Positions 15,743 through 25,949 of a stretch of DNA of 64,000 nt are shown one piece after another. Below the pieces are notes generated by a model. It worked only from the letters and a program-made list of their open reading frames with translations. It was not told where the DNA came from and searched no databases. Each line of letters opens with the position of its first letter. The stretch's first letter is position 1. Where the stretch lies: NCBI RefSeq assembly GCF_003151075.1, contig NZ_CP029482.1:6540001-6604000 (forward strand), given 5' to 3'. This DNA comes from Pseudomonas sp. 31-12. Its GTDB lineage: Bacteria > Pseudomonadota > Gammaproteobacteria > Pseudomonadales > Pseudomonadaceae. The translations under genes were made by a program, and so were the position numbers.

Positions 15743-18154
15743 ATGAAACGCGTCCTGACCGTACTTGTATTGCTGATCGTCACGCTCGTCATCGGGGTCG
15801 GCGGGTACGTGTACATCAAGCAGCCGACGCGCCAGGGCCAGGTGGAGTTGCAGCATCTTCAGGGCTCGGTGACCGTGCGTTACGACGAGCGCGGCGTGCC
15901 GCATATCCGCGCCGAAAACGAAACCGACCTCTACCGCACCCTCGGCTACGTGCAGGCTCAGGATCGGTTGTTCCAGATGGAAGCCATGCGCCGCCTCGCC
16001 CGGGGTGAGCTGGCCGAAATCCTCGGACCGAAACTGATCGACACCGACAAACTGTTCCGCAGCTTGCGTATCCGGGAGCGCGCCGAGAGTTATGTGGCCG
16101 CACTGGATCGTCAGTCACCGGCATGGAAGGCGCTGGAAGCCTATCTGGATGGCATCAACCAGTATCAGGACACTCACGCGGCGCCCATGGAGTTCGACGT
16201 GCTGGGCATCCGCAAGCGTCCTTTCACCGCCGAAGACAGCATCAGCGTCGCCGGTTACATGGCTTACAGTTTCGCCGCCGCATTTCGCACCGAACCATTG
16301 CTGACGTTTGTGCGCGATCAACTGGGTGCCGAGTACCTGAACATCTTCGAACTCGACTGGCAGCCCAAAGGTGTGTTGGCCAAATCGCGCTCCACACCTG
16401 GCCCCGCCCTCGCCGCCGGTGACTGGAAAGACCTGAACGCTCTCGCCCGCCTCAGCGAACAAGCCCTGGCCGACAACGGCCTGCCGCAATTCGAAGGCAG
16501 CAATGCCTGGGTGATTTCCGGTAACCGCAGCAAAAGCGCCAAACCGCTTCTGGCCGGTGACCCGCACATTCGTTTCTCGGTGCCGTCGGTGTGGTACGAG
16601 GCGCAACTGTCGGCGCCGGGGTTCGAACTGTACGGCCATCATCAGGCGCTGGTGCCGTTTGCCTTTCTCGGCCACAACCTGGATTTCGGCTGGAGCCTGA
16701 CGATGTTCCAGAACGACGACCTCGACCTGATTGCCGAGAAGGTCAACCCGGACAACCCGAACCAGGTCTGGTATCGCGGCAAATGGGTGGACATGGTCAA
16801 CACTGAGCAACAGATCGCGGTGAAGGGCCAGGCGCCGGTCACGTTGACCCTGCGTCAGTCGCCCCACGGCCCGATCATCAACGACGCACTCGGCACCGCC
16901 GCCGGCAAGACACCGGTGGCCATGTGGTGGGCGTTCCTTGAAACGCCGAACCCGATCCTCGACGGTTTCTATCAGCTCAATCGCGCCGACACCCTGGCCA
17001 AGGCCCGCGCCGCAGCGGCCAAGGTTCAGGCGCCGGGCTTGAATATCGTCTACGCCAACGCCAAGGGCGACATCGGCTGGTGGGCCTCGGCGCTGCTGCC
17101 CAAACGCGCAGCCGGGGTGAAGCCCGGTTTCATCCTCGACGGCAGCACCAATCAGGCGGACAAGGAAGGCTTCTACCCGTTCAGCGCCAACCCGCAGGAA
17201 GAGAACCCGGCGCGCGGCTACATCGTCTCGGCCAACTTCCAGCCTGTCTCGCCGACCGGCATGGAGATTCCCGGTTACTACAACCTCGCCGATCGCGGCC
17301 AGCAACTCAATCGCCAGCTCAGCGACAAGAATGTGAAGTGGGACAACGAGGCCAACCAGAAGCTGCAACTGGGCACCACCACCGCTTACGGCCCGCGTCT
17401 GTTGGCGCCGCTGTTGCCGGTACTGCGTGAAGTGGTGAGCGATCCCGCCGAGCGGAAACTGGTCGAGCAACTGGCGCAATGGAAAGGCGATTACCCGCTG
17501 GATTCCACCAGCGCCACGCTGTTCAACCAGCTCCTGTTCAACCTGGCCGACGCGACAATGCACGATGAGCTGGGCGATGATTTTTTCGAGATTTTGCTTT
17601 CGACCCGTGTGATCGACGCTGCGCTGCCCCGCCTGGCCGCGACAGCCGACTCGCCGTGGTGGGATAACCGCAACACCCTCGGCAAGGAAACCCGTGCTGA
17701 CACGGTGAAAGTGGCCTGGCAAGCGAGCATCGCCCATCTCAAGACCCTCCTTGGCACTGACTTCGCGCAATGGCAGTGGGGCAAGGCGCACACCCTGACC
17801 CATGGTCATCCATTGGGCATGCAGAAGCCGCTGGATCGAATCTTCAACGTCGGCCCGTTCGCGGCGCCCGGCACCCATGAAGTGCCGAACAACCTCTCGG
17901 CCAAGATCGGCCCGGCGCCGTGGCCGGTGACGTATGGCCCGTCGACCCGGCGTCTGGTCGACTTCGCCGACCCGGCCCACAGCCTGACCATCAACCCGGT
18001 CGGCCAGAGTGGCGTGCCGTTCGACAGCCATTACGACGACCAGGCTGAGGCGTATGTCGAAGGGATTTACTACGAGGCGCATTTCAATGACGAAGAAGTC
18101 ACGGCCAATACGCGCAGTACGTTGAAGTTTTTGCCGGCGCGCAGTGCTCAGTAG
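15743..18154 (+). CDS. Penicillin acylase family protein, HacB-type acyl-homoserine-lactone acylase
   Basis: This is an Ntn-hydrolase of 803 residues. The N-terminal hydrophobic segment (about 4-25) exports it to the periplasm. An alpha chain follows up to about residue 252, and the beta chain starts at the autocatalytic nucleophile Ser253 (FEG-SNAWVISGNRS). The AGDPHI motif lies after it, as in the G/quorum acylases. Position next to spuH and the GlxA-type gene matches PA0305 (HacB), which hydrolyses long-chain acyl-homoserine lactones, so this activity is likely but not proven. I chose the ATG at 15743, preceded by AAGGAG. Confidence 0.83.
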   Translation: MKRVLTVLVLLIVTLVIGVGGYVYIKQPTRQGQVELQHLQGSVTVRYDERGVPHIRAENETDLYRTLGYVQAQDRLFQMEAMRRLARGELAEILGPKLIDTDKLFRSLRIRERAESYVAALDRQSPAWKALEAYLDGINQYQDTHAAPMEFDVLGIRKRPFTAEDSISVAGYMAYSFAAAFRTEPLLTFVRDQLGAEYLNIFELDWQPKGVLAKSRSTPGPALAAGDWKDLNALARLSEQALADNGLPQFEGSNAWVISGNRSKSAKPLLAGDPHIRFSVPSVWYEAQLSAPGFELYGHHQALVPFAFLGHNLDFGWSLTMFQNDDLDLIAEKVNPDNPNQVWYRGKWVDMVNTEQQIAVKGQAPVTLTLRQSPHGPIINDALGTAAGKTPVAMWWAFLETPNPILDGFYQLNRADTLAKARAAAAKVQAPGLNIVYANAKGDIGWWASALLPKRAAGVKPGFILDGSTNQADKEGFYPFSANPQEENPARGYIVSANFQPVSPTGMEIPGYYNLADRGQQLNRQLSDKNVKWDNEANQKLQLGTTTAYGPRLLAPLLPVLREVVSDPAERKLVEQLAQWKGDYPLDSTSATLFNQLLFNLADATMHDELGDDFFEILLSTRVIDAALPRLAATADSPWWDNRNTLGKETRADTVKVAWQASIAHLKTLLGTDFAQWQWGKAHTLTHGHPLGMQKPLDRIFNVGPFAAPGTHEVPNNLSAKIGPAPWPVTYGPSTRRLVDFADPAHSLTINPVGQSGVPFDSHYDDQAEAYVEGIYYEAHFNDEEVTANTRSTLKFLPARSAQ

Positions 18155-18172
18155 ATTTGTATTGGCTGGACT

Positions 18173-18255
18173 GGCCTCATCGCTAGCAGGCTAGCTCCCA
18201 CAGTGATCCTGTGCACGCAGATCCATTGTGGGAGCTAGCCTGCTAGCGATGAGGC
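18173..18255. repeat. REP pair, GTGGGAGCTAGCCTGCTAGCGA family
   Basis: Inverted arms gcctcatcgctagcaggctagctcccaca in two orientations carry internal CTAGC steps, unlike the commoner GCTTGCTCGCGA form. It lies in the convergent gap between the acylase gene and the GlxA-type regulator gene. Confidence 0.92.
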
Positions 18256-18281
18256 CCGCAAGAACAACGCATATTCATGGT

Positions 18282-19247
18282 TCAAACCATCGCCGCAAAG
18301 TTCTGCCTGAACTGCTGCGGCGTCACCCCCAGCCGGCGATTGAATACTGTGCGCATATGCTGGGCATCGCGAAACCCGCACTGATACGCCACGGTCTTGA
18401 GCGGCGAATGAGTACTTTCAAGCAGCACCCGCGCCGCATCCACCCTCGCCCGCTCGACGAATTCCGCCGGGGTGATTTTCGCTTCCTTGGCGAACACCCG
18501 GGAAAAATTGCGCGCGCTCATGTTGGCTGCGTTCGCCAAGTCGGCAATGGTCAAGTCGCCGGTCAGGTTGGCCAGAACGTAGAGCTGCACCAGCGCCACC
18601 GCCGATGTCGGTTCGGCATGGGGCGTGAGGAATGGACTGAACTGCGATTGCCCGCCCGAGCGCTGGGTGAACACCACCAGCCGCTTGGCCACGCTCAATG
18701 CCACTTCCGGCCCGTGGTCTTGCGCCAGCAAGTACAGCGACAAATCGATCCCCGCCGTCACCCCGGCCGAGGTGAAGAGCCCGCCGTCCTGAACGTAGAG
18801 GCGATCGGCATCCACCTGAGTCGACGGGCACAACGTGGCCAGCGCCGCGGCATCATCCCAATGGGTGGTAACGGTCCGTCCTTCGAGCAATCCAGCCCGG
18901 GCGAGCATGAACGCGCCGTTGCAGATCGAGCCAAACCGCTGCGAGCGCGCACAGGCATCACGCAACCACGCATCGAAGGCCGCGCCAAAATCCAGGAACG
19001 GCAACTGCGGTCCGCCGGCCACCAGCAGCAAGTCATAGCCCTCCAGCGATTCACTGAAATGCCGATGGGCATTGAGCGACAAACCGTTGGAGCACGCCAT
19101 CATCCCGCGTTCGACACCGATGACCTCCAAACGGTAATGGTCTTGCGGCTCGAGGAAACGATTGGCTTCGGAAAACACATCCATGGGACCGGTGACGTCC
19201 AGCGACTGGACGCCGGCGAACACCACGATGGCAACGGTTTTTTGCAT
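18282..19247 (-). CDS. GlxA-family transcriptional regulator (DJ-1/PfpI plus AraC HTH)
   Basis: The protein has 321 residues. Residues about 5-170 form a class-I glutamine-amidotransferase-like (DJ-1/PfpI) sensor domain (VAIVVFAGVQSLDVTGPMDVFSEAN). The C-terminal third is an AraC-type double helix-turn-helix, with ANMSARNFSRVFAKEAKITPAEFVERARVD and YQCGFRDAQHMRTVFNRRLGVTPQQFR. Members sense small metabolites and usually activate neighbouring genes. The divergent HD-domain hydrolase gene or the nearby acylase gene are candidate targets, by inference. I chose the ATG at 19247, with AGAGG upstream; a GTG at 19271 is less likely. Confidence 0.87.
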   Translation of the reverse strand: MQKTVAIVVFAGVQSLDVTGPMDVFSEANRFLEPQDHYRLEVIGVERGMMACSNGLSLNAHRHFSESLEGYDLLLVAGGPQLPFLDFGAAFDAWLRDACARSQRFGSICNGAFMLARAGLLEGRTVTTHWDDAAALATLCPSTQVDADRLYVQDGGLFTSAGVTAGIDLSLYLLAQDHGPEVALSVAKRLVVFTQRSGGQSQFSPFLTPHAEPTSAVALVQLYVLANLTGDLTIADLANAANMSARNFSRVFAKEAKITPAEFVERARVDAARVLLESTHSPLKTVAYQCGFRDAQHMRTVFNRRLGVTPQQFRQNFAAMV

Positions 19248-19278
19248 GGTTCGATTGCCTCTACGGATCACACTTACC

Positions 19279-19410
19279 TGTGGCGAGGGAGCTTGCTCCC
19301 GCTGGAGTGCGCAGCACTCCCATTCCTGTCACCACTGTTTGCCTGGTGTAATTGAGTTGCAGGTTTTGGGGCCGCTTCGCAGCCCAGCGGGAGCAAGCTC
19401 CCTCGCCACA
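19279..19410. repeat. Long REP inverted pair, TGTGGCGAGGGAGCTTGCTCCC family
   Basis: The arms tgtggcgagggagcttgctc at about 19279-19303 and their complement at 19386-19410 are separated by about 80 bases. It lies in the divergent gap between the GlxA-type regulator and HD-domain genes. Confidence 0.88.
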
Positions 19411-19583
19411 AAAGCGTATTCGCCGGGAGCAAACTTAGCCAATCCGGGCGCAACAAGCGAGGTTGGCGCGATATGCATGCTCATTGGCCGGGATCGCAGC
19501 CATGGATCGATTGTCCGGTTTTGGAGGCGGGAACAGACTTGTTCCATCAGCGCCGCCACGGCGTTCCCCACGAGGAAAGCACC

Positions 19584-20225
19584 ATGAGCAGCATCATTGC
19601 CGGTATCAAAATCCCTGACAGCGCGTTGGCCCGGGCCACCACTGAATACATCCGTGACGCCGAGTCTGACCTGCTTTATCACCACTCACGTCGGGTGTTC
19701 CTGTTCGGCGCCCTGAGCGGTGAGCGCAAGCAGTTGGCCTACGATCCGGAAATGCTCTACGTCGGCGCCATGTTCCATGACCTGGGCCTGGTGGAAGGTC
19801 ATCGCACCGACGACGAGCGTTTCGAAGTCGATAGCGCGAATGCCGCCAAAGCGTTCCTCAAACCTTATGGCTTGTCGGATGGCGATATCGAACAGGTGTG
19901 GCTGTCGATCGCCCTGCACACCACGCCAGGCGTGCCGCAACACTTGCGGCCTAACGTGGCGCTGGTCACGGCCGGTGTGGAAATGGATGTGCTGGGTATC
20001 GACTACGCGGCATTCCCCACCGTGCAGCGTGAGGCAGTGGTGCATGCGCATCCACGGGGCGAAGGGTTCAAGGAATGCATCCTGTGCGCGTTCGCCAATG
20101 GCTTCAAACACAAACCGGACACCACGTTCGGCACGGTGAACGCAGATGTGCTGGTGGACAGCGAGACAGGGTTCAAGCCGATGAACTTCGTCGAGATCAT
20201 CCGCAAATCCCCTTGGGTTTCCTAA
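19584..20225 (+). CDS. HD-domain metal-dependent hydrolase
   Basis: The protein has 213 residues. HD-superfamily metal ligands are visible as His33/His34 (LLYHHSRRVF), the HD pair His65-Asp66 (AMFHDLGLV) and a later His in IALHTTPGVP. The layout resembles the cyanamide-hydratase/HDIG-like cytosolic hydrolases. The substrate is unknown. It is preceded by GAGGAAAG and starts at the ATG at 19584. It is divergent from the GlxA-type regulator, which may control it (inference). Confidence 0.83.
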   Translation: MSSIIAGIKIPDSALARATTEYIRDAESDLLYHHSRRVFLFGALSGERKQLAYDPEMLYVGAMFHDLGLVEGHRTDDERFEVDSANAAKAFLKPYGLSDGDIEQVWLSIALHTTPGVPQHLRPNVALVTAGVEMDVLGIDYAAFPTVQREAVVHAHPRGEGFKECILCAFANGFKHKPDTTFGTVNADVLVDSETGFKPMNFVEIIRKSPWVS

Positions 20226-20231
20226 AACGAC

Positions 20232-20321
20232 TGTGGGAGCGGGCTTGCTCGCGAAGAGGCCGTGTCAGTCGATAGTGATGTCGACTGATACACCGCTTTC
20301 GCGAGCAAGCCCGCTCCCACA
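20232..20321. repeat. REP pair (GTGGGAGC family)
   Basis: Inverted arms ctgtgggagcgggcttgctc and complement flank an interior that also pairs (gtgtcagtcgata...tcgactgata). It lies in the convergent gap between the HD-domain gene and spuH. Confidence 0.93.
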
Positions 20322-20359
20322 TTTGGATCGGGGTTGGCCACATAATTGTGGCCAACGCT

Positions 20360-21253
20360 TTAAGCCGCTTCTGGCGCCTGCTGGGCGCGACGCACGTCCG
20401 GCTGTTTCCAGGAGTCGGCAGCGCTTTCTTCGATCGCCTGCTGGATCGCACGCTTGCGCGCTTCTTCGGCACGGCGGCTGAAGAACCAGACCAGGAAGGT
20501 CATCAGCGATACCGCCAGCAGAATCAGGCTGGCCACGGCGTTGATCTCGGGTTTAACCCCCAGACGCACCGCCGAGAACACTTCCATCGGCAGGGTCGTG
20601 GAACCCGGGCCCGATACGAAGCTCGCCAACACCAGGTCATCCAGCGACAGGGCGAACGACATCATGCCGCCGGCACCCAGCGAGGGCGCGATCATCGGGA
20701 TGGTGATCAGGAAGAACACCTTCCACGGCCGCGCGCCCAGGTCCATGGCCGCCTCTTCGATGGACAGGTCCAGCTCACGCAAGCGCGCCGAGACCACCAC
20801 CGCCACATACGCCGCACAGAACGTCGTGTGGGCGATCCAGATGGTGACGATGCCGCGTTCCTGTGGCCAACCGATCATCTGCGCCATCGCCACGAACAGC
20901 AGCAACAGCGACAGACCGGTGATCACTTCGGGCATCACCAGCGGCGCGGTGACCAGGCCACCGAACAGCGTGCGACCCTTGAAGTGGGTGATACGGGTCA
21001 GGACGAACGCCGCCAACGTACCCAGTGCCACCGCCGCCACCGCCGTGTAGCAGGCGATTTCCAGCGAGCGCACCACCGAGCCCATCAGTTGCGTGTTGTC
21101 CATCAAACCGACGTACCACTTGATCGACCAGCCACCCCACACCGTTACCAGTTTCGAGGCGTTGAACGAGTAGATCACCAGGATCAGCATCGGCGCGTAG
21201 ATGAACAGCAAGCCCGCGATCAGCATGAAACTCGAGAAACGGAAGCGCTTCAT
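20360..21253 (-). CDS. spuH: Polyamine ABC transporter permease SpuH (PotI-like)
   Basis: Inner-membrane permease of the putrescine/spermidine importer. The protein has 297 residues with six predicted membrane segments. The ABC-permease EAA loop is EAAMDLGARPWKVFFLITIPMI, which docks on the ATPase SpuF. It is the last gene of the spuDEFGH transport unit, and its ATG overlaps the spuG stop by one base pair step (ATGA). The C-terminal tail is cytoplasmic and rich in Ala/Glu/Gln. Confidence 0.94.
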   Translation of the reverse strand: MKRFRFSSFMLIAGLLFIYAPMLILVIYSFNASKLVTVWGGWSIKWYVGLMDNTQLMGSVVRSLEIACYTAVAAVALGTLAAFVLTRITHFKGRTLFGGLVTAPLVMPEVITGLSLLLLFVAMAQMIGWPQERGIVTIWIAHTTFCAAYVAVVVSARLRELDLSIEEAAMDLGARPWKVFFLITIPMIAPSLGAGGMMSFALSLDDLVLASFVSGPGSTTLPMEVFSAVRLGVKPEINAVASLILLAVSLMTFLVWFFSRRAEEARKRAIQQAIEESAADSWKQPDVRRAQQAPEAA

Positions 21254-22170
21254 TCTTTACCCTCCATTTCTTTGGCCTGACTACGGTTGAACAAGATGAT
21301 TGGCACAATCAGGATCAGCAGCATGACCACCGCCAGCGCAGAGGCCACCGGCCAGTCACGGTTGTTGAAGAACTCTTGCCAGAGCACCTTACCGATCATC
21401 AGGGTTTCCGGACCGCCGAGCAGTTCCGGGATCACGAACTCACCCACCACCGGGATGAACACCAGCATGCAGCCGGCGACGATGCCGTTCTTGGACAGAG
21501 GGATGGTGATCTTCCAGAAGCTGTTGAACGTGCTCGAACCCAGGTCCGAGGCGGCTTCCAGCAGGCTGTTGTCGTGCTTCACCAAGTTGGCGTAGAGCGG
21601 CAGGATCATGAACGGCAGGTAGGAATAAACCACGCCGATGTACACCGCCAGGTTGGTATTGAGGATCTGCAGCGGCTCGTCGATCCAGCCCATGGTCATC
21701 AGGAAACCGTTGAGCAGACCGTTGTTGCTGAGGATGCCCATCCACGCATACACGCGGATCAGGATCGCGGTCCAGGTCGGCATCATGATCAGCAGCACCA
21801 GCACCGTTTGCATCTCTTTACGGGCACTGGCAATGGCGTAGGCCATCGGGTAGCCGATCAGCAGACAGAGGACGGTGCTGATCAGCGCCATCTTCAGCGA
21901 GCCAAGGTAGGCGGCGATGTACAACTCGTCGCCGGCCAGCATCGCGTAGTTGCCCAGGTTCAACAGCACCTGGAGCTTCTGGTCGATGAAGCTGTAGATC
22001 TCGGTGTACGGCGGGATGGCGACGTCGGCTTCGGCGAAGCTGATCTTCAGGACGATGAAGAACGGCAACATGAAGAACAGGAACAGCCAAATGAACGGAA
22101 CCCCGATGACCAGTTGGCGGCCACCGGGAATTATTCGATTGAGGCGGCGTTTGAATTTGCGCATGTTCAT
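21250..22170 (-). CDS. spuG: Polyamine ABC transporter permease SpuG (PotH-like)
   Basis: This is the second permease of the polyamine importer. It has 306 residues with six membrane segments. The EAA loop is EAASDLGSSTFNSFWKITIPLS. The start at 22170 (MNMRKFKRRLNRII) overlaps the spuF stop as ATGA, and the stop overlaps spuH the same way. This indicates tight translational coupling of spuF, spuG and spuH. Starting further upstream at 22206 would place the start inside spuF without reason. Confidence 0.94.
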   Translation of the reverse strand: MNMRKFKRRLNRIIPGGRQLVIGVPFIWLFLFFMLPFFIVLKISFAEADVAIPPYTEIYSFIDQKLQVLLNLGNYAMLAGDELYIAAYLGSLKMALISTVLCLLIGYPMAYAIASARKEMQTVLVLLIMMPTWTAILIRVYAWMGILSNNGLLNGFLMTMGWIDEPLQILNTNLAVYIGVVYSYLPFMILPLYANLVKHDNSLLEAASDLGSSTFNSFWKITIPLSKNGIVAGCMLVFIPVVGEFVIPELLGGPETLMIGKVLWQEFFNNRDWPVASALAVVMLLILIVPIILFNRSQAKEMEGKE

Positions 22171-23309
22171 GAGCGAAGTACCACGCCGCTGTCGTCTTCC
22201 CACCACACATAAACCTGGTCACCCCAGGTTGGGCGCTGGCCGCGGCGCTCGGCGTTGGCGACGAACGACTGGACGATCTTGCCGCTCGGCAGTTCGACGT
22301 AGAACACCGAGTGCCCGCCGAGGTAGGCGATGTCGTGGACCTTGCCGCTGGACCAGTTGTATTCGCAGGTCGGCATGGTCGGCGTCACCAGCAGTTTTTC
22401 CGGACGGATCGCGTAGGTCACGGATTTGTCCTGCACCGAGGTGCTGATGCCGTGGCCGACGTAGATCTGGCGGTCCAGGTCCTTGCAGGTGATGGTCGCG
22501 TAGCCTTCGGCATCGTCGATCACTTCACCGTCGAAGATGTTGACGTTGCCGATAAATTCACAGACCAGGCGGCTGGTCGGGGTTTCGTAGATGTCGATCG
22601 GGCTGCCGATCTGGGCGATCCAGCCCAGGTGCATGATCGCGATGCGCTCGGCCATGGTCATGGCCTCTTCCTGGTCGTGGGTCACCATGACGCAGGTTAC
22701 GCCGACACGCTCGATGATCTCGACCAGCTCCAGCTGCATTTGCGAACGTAGCTTCTTGTCCAGCGCACCCATCGGTTCGTCGAGCAGCAACAGCTTCGGC
22801 CGCTTGGCCAAAGAACGCGCCAATGCCACACGCTGACGCTGGCCACCGGACAACTGATGCGGTTTGCGCTTGGCGTATTGCGTCATCTGAACCAGCTTGA
22901 GCATGTCCGCGACACGGGCATCGACTTCAGCTGCGGGGATTTTGTCCTGCTTGAGGCCGAAGGCGATGTTTTGCGCCACGGTCATGTGCGGGAACAACGC
23001 GTAGGACTGAAACATCATGTTGATCGGCCGCTCGTACGGCGGCATGTCGGTGATGTCTACGCCATCGAGGAAAATGCGCCCCTCCGTGGGCCGTTCGAAG
23101 CCTGCGAGCATGCGCAGCAACGTCGATTTGCCCGATCCCGAACCGCCGAGCAAGGCGAAAATCTCGCCTTTCTTGATTTCCAGGGACACATCGTCCACGG
23201 CAATCGTCTCGTCGAACTTCTTCGTGACCCGGTCGATTTTGACCAACACCTGTTTAGGTGTCTGGTCGCCCTCGAGGGCTTTCTTATAGGCGCCGGAGGC
23301 AACTGCCAT
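22167..23309 (-). CDS. spuF: Polyamine ABC transporter ATPase SpuF (PotG-like)
   Basis: This ATP-binding subunit has 380 residues. The Walker A motif is GGSGSGKST at 55-63, the signature LSGGQRQRVALARSLA, and the Walker B LLLLDEPMGALD with the H-loop in MVTHDQEEA. A C-terminal TOBE domain (about 290-380) is typical of the PotA/PotG group. It powers import through SpuG/SpuH of substrate delivered by SpuD or SpuE. The gap to spuE is about 70 bases. Confidence 0.95.
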   Translation of the reverse strand: MAVASGAYKKALEGDQTPKQVLVKIDRVTKKFDETIAVDDVSLEIKKGEIFALLGGSGSGKSTLLRMLAGFERPTEGRIFLDGVDITDMPPYERPINMMFQSYALFPHMTVAQNIAFGLKQDKIPAAEVDARVADMLKLVQMTQYAKRKPHQLSGGQRQRVALARSLAKRPKLLLLDEPMGALDKKLRSQMQLELVEIIERVGVTCVMVTHDQEEAMTMAERIAIMHLGWIAQIGSPIDIYETPTSRLVCEFIGNVNIFDGEVIDDAEGYATITCKDLDRQIYVGHGISTSVQDKSVTYAIRPEKLLVTPTMPTCEYNWSSGKVHDIAYLGGHSVFYVELPSGKIVQSFVANAERRGQRPTWGDQVYVWWEDDSGVVLRS

Positions 23310-23381
23310 TTACGAAACTCCCAGAAAAAAAGAGTGCAGTACGCCCGAGGTGGGCGAACTTGGATAGTTTGAGCCTTTCAG

Positions 23382-24521
<1,140 letters not shown>

Positions 24522-24667
24522 TTACATGACAGGCATGGCTGCCCAGCAACAAAACCGGCGCGCAACTTACCCTCGAAAAACCGTTCCAGCAAAACTTTCT
24601 GTCATTTAATTACACCTGTTGCCGTCACCGCGCAGGCGACGGCAACAGGTTGTTGCCTCAAACCGGC

Positions 24668-25780
24668 TTATTTACCCGATTTGATCTTGGTCCAGCTGCG
24701 GGTCATGATCCGCTGGGTCGCGGCCGGCAAGTCGGCAATCGCGTACAGCTTGGCCAGCACGTCAGCCGGCGGGTAGATGCCCGGGTCGGCGGTGATTTCT
24801 TTATCAACCAATGCCGTGGCGGCCGCGTTACCGTTCGGGAAGCGTACGGCGTTAGTGATTTCAGCCATGATTTCCGGCTTCTGCAGGAAGGTCATGAACT
24901 TGTAGGCGCCTTCGACGTTTTCGGCATCTTTAGGGATGGCGACCATGTCGTAGAAGCTGCCGGCACCTTCTTTCGGAATGTTGTAACTGACTTTCACCTT
25001 GTCACCGGCTTCAGCCGCGCGGGACTTGGCCTGGTAGATGTCACCCGAGTAACCCACGGCCACGCAGATGTTGCCGTTGGCCAGGTCGGAGATGTACTTG
25101 GACGAGTGGAAGTAACCCACCGAAGGACGAATCTTCAGGAACAGTGCTTCGGCTTCGGCCAGTTGTTTTTTGTCCTGGCTGTCGGTTGGATAGCCCAGGT
25201 AGTGCAACGCCACCGGAATCATCTCGGTTGGCGAATCGAGGAAACTGATCCCGCACGACTTCAACTTGGCGGCGTTTTCAGGTTTGAACAGCAGGTCCCA
25301 GGAATTGGTTGGCGCATCGGCACCCAGTGCAGCCTTGACCTTGTCGGCGTTGAAGCCGATACCGATCGAACCCCACATGTACGGGAAAGCATGTTCGTTG
25401 CCCGGGTCGCTCACCGACACCGCCTTGAGCAGGTCAGTGTTCAGGTTTTTCCAGTTAGGCAGCTTGGACTTGTCCAGCTTCTGGTAAACGCCGGCCTTGA
25501 TCTGCTTGGCCAGGAAGTTGTTCGACGGCACGACGATGTCGTAGCCGGACTTGCCTGCCAGCAACTTGGCTTCCAGGGTTTCGTTACTGTCGAATACGTC
25601 GTAGACGACTTTGATGCCGGACTCGGTTTCGAACTTCTTGATGGTGTCCGGAGCGATGTAGTCGGACCAGTTATAGACGTGCAACACCTTGTCGTCCGCC
25701 TGGACCGCACTCGCCATTATGCCCATCAGGGACAGGGCGAGGAGTGTCTTGCCAGCAAGCTTTTTTCCTAATGCCTTCAT
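24668..25780 (-). CDS. spuD: Putrescine-binding periplasmic protein SpuD
   Basis: This 370-residue protein has a signal peptide (cut near [17 protein letters not shown]). It is a paralogue of the downstream spuE product, with the same ends. At the specificity position it has Phe276 ([14 protein letters not shown]) instead of Trp, which matches the putrescine-binding SpuD of PAO1 allowing for a three-residue longer N terminus. It serves the shared SpuFGH permease. About 190 bases separate it from spuE and 169 from spuC; no strong terminator was seen between them. Confidence 0.92.
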   Translation of the reverse strand: MKALGKKLAGKTLLALSLMGIMASAVQADDKVLHVYNWSDYIAPDTIKKFETESGIKVVYDVFDSNETLEAKLLAGKSGYDIVVPSNNFLAKQIKAGVYQKLDKSKLPNWKNLNTDLLKAVSVSDPGNEHAFPYMWGSIGIGFNADKVKAALGADAPTNSWDLLFKPENAAKLKSCGISFLDSPTEMIPVALHYLGYPTDSQDKKQLAEAEALFLKIRPSVGYFHSSKYISDLANGNICVAVGYSGDIYQAKSRAAEAGDKVKVSYNIPKEGAGSFYDMVAIPKDAENVEGAYKFMTFLQKPEIMAEITNAVRFPNGNAAATALVDKEITADPGIYPPADVLAKLYAIADLPAATQRIMTRSWTKIKSGK

Positions 25781-25949
25781 GCGTAATGCTCCAAATTTTT
25801 CTTTTTTGAACCACTTTGTTCAGCGGCCGAACCCGGACAACTGGAACCGCGGCTAGTCTGGCAAGATCCGAGGCGGACTTTCAAGGAAAGGCCACCCTTC
25901 AGAACTGCTCTGAGCGAAAGTTTCATGACTCCCGCCCAGAGCCTAGCAC

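Noticed and set aside
16115..18082. Long minus-strand open frame (about 650 codons) opposite the acylase gene
   Set aside because: It is an antisense shadow of the penicillin-acylase gene caused by high GC3. It has low-complexity Arg/Gly/His-rich sequence with no family resemblance.
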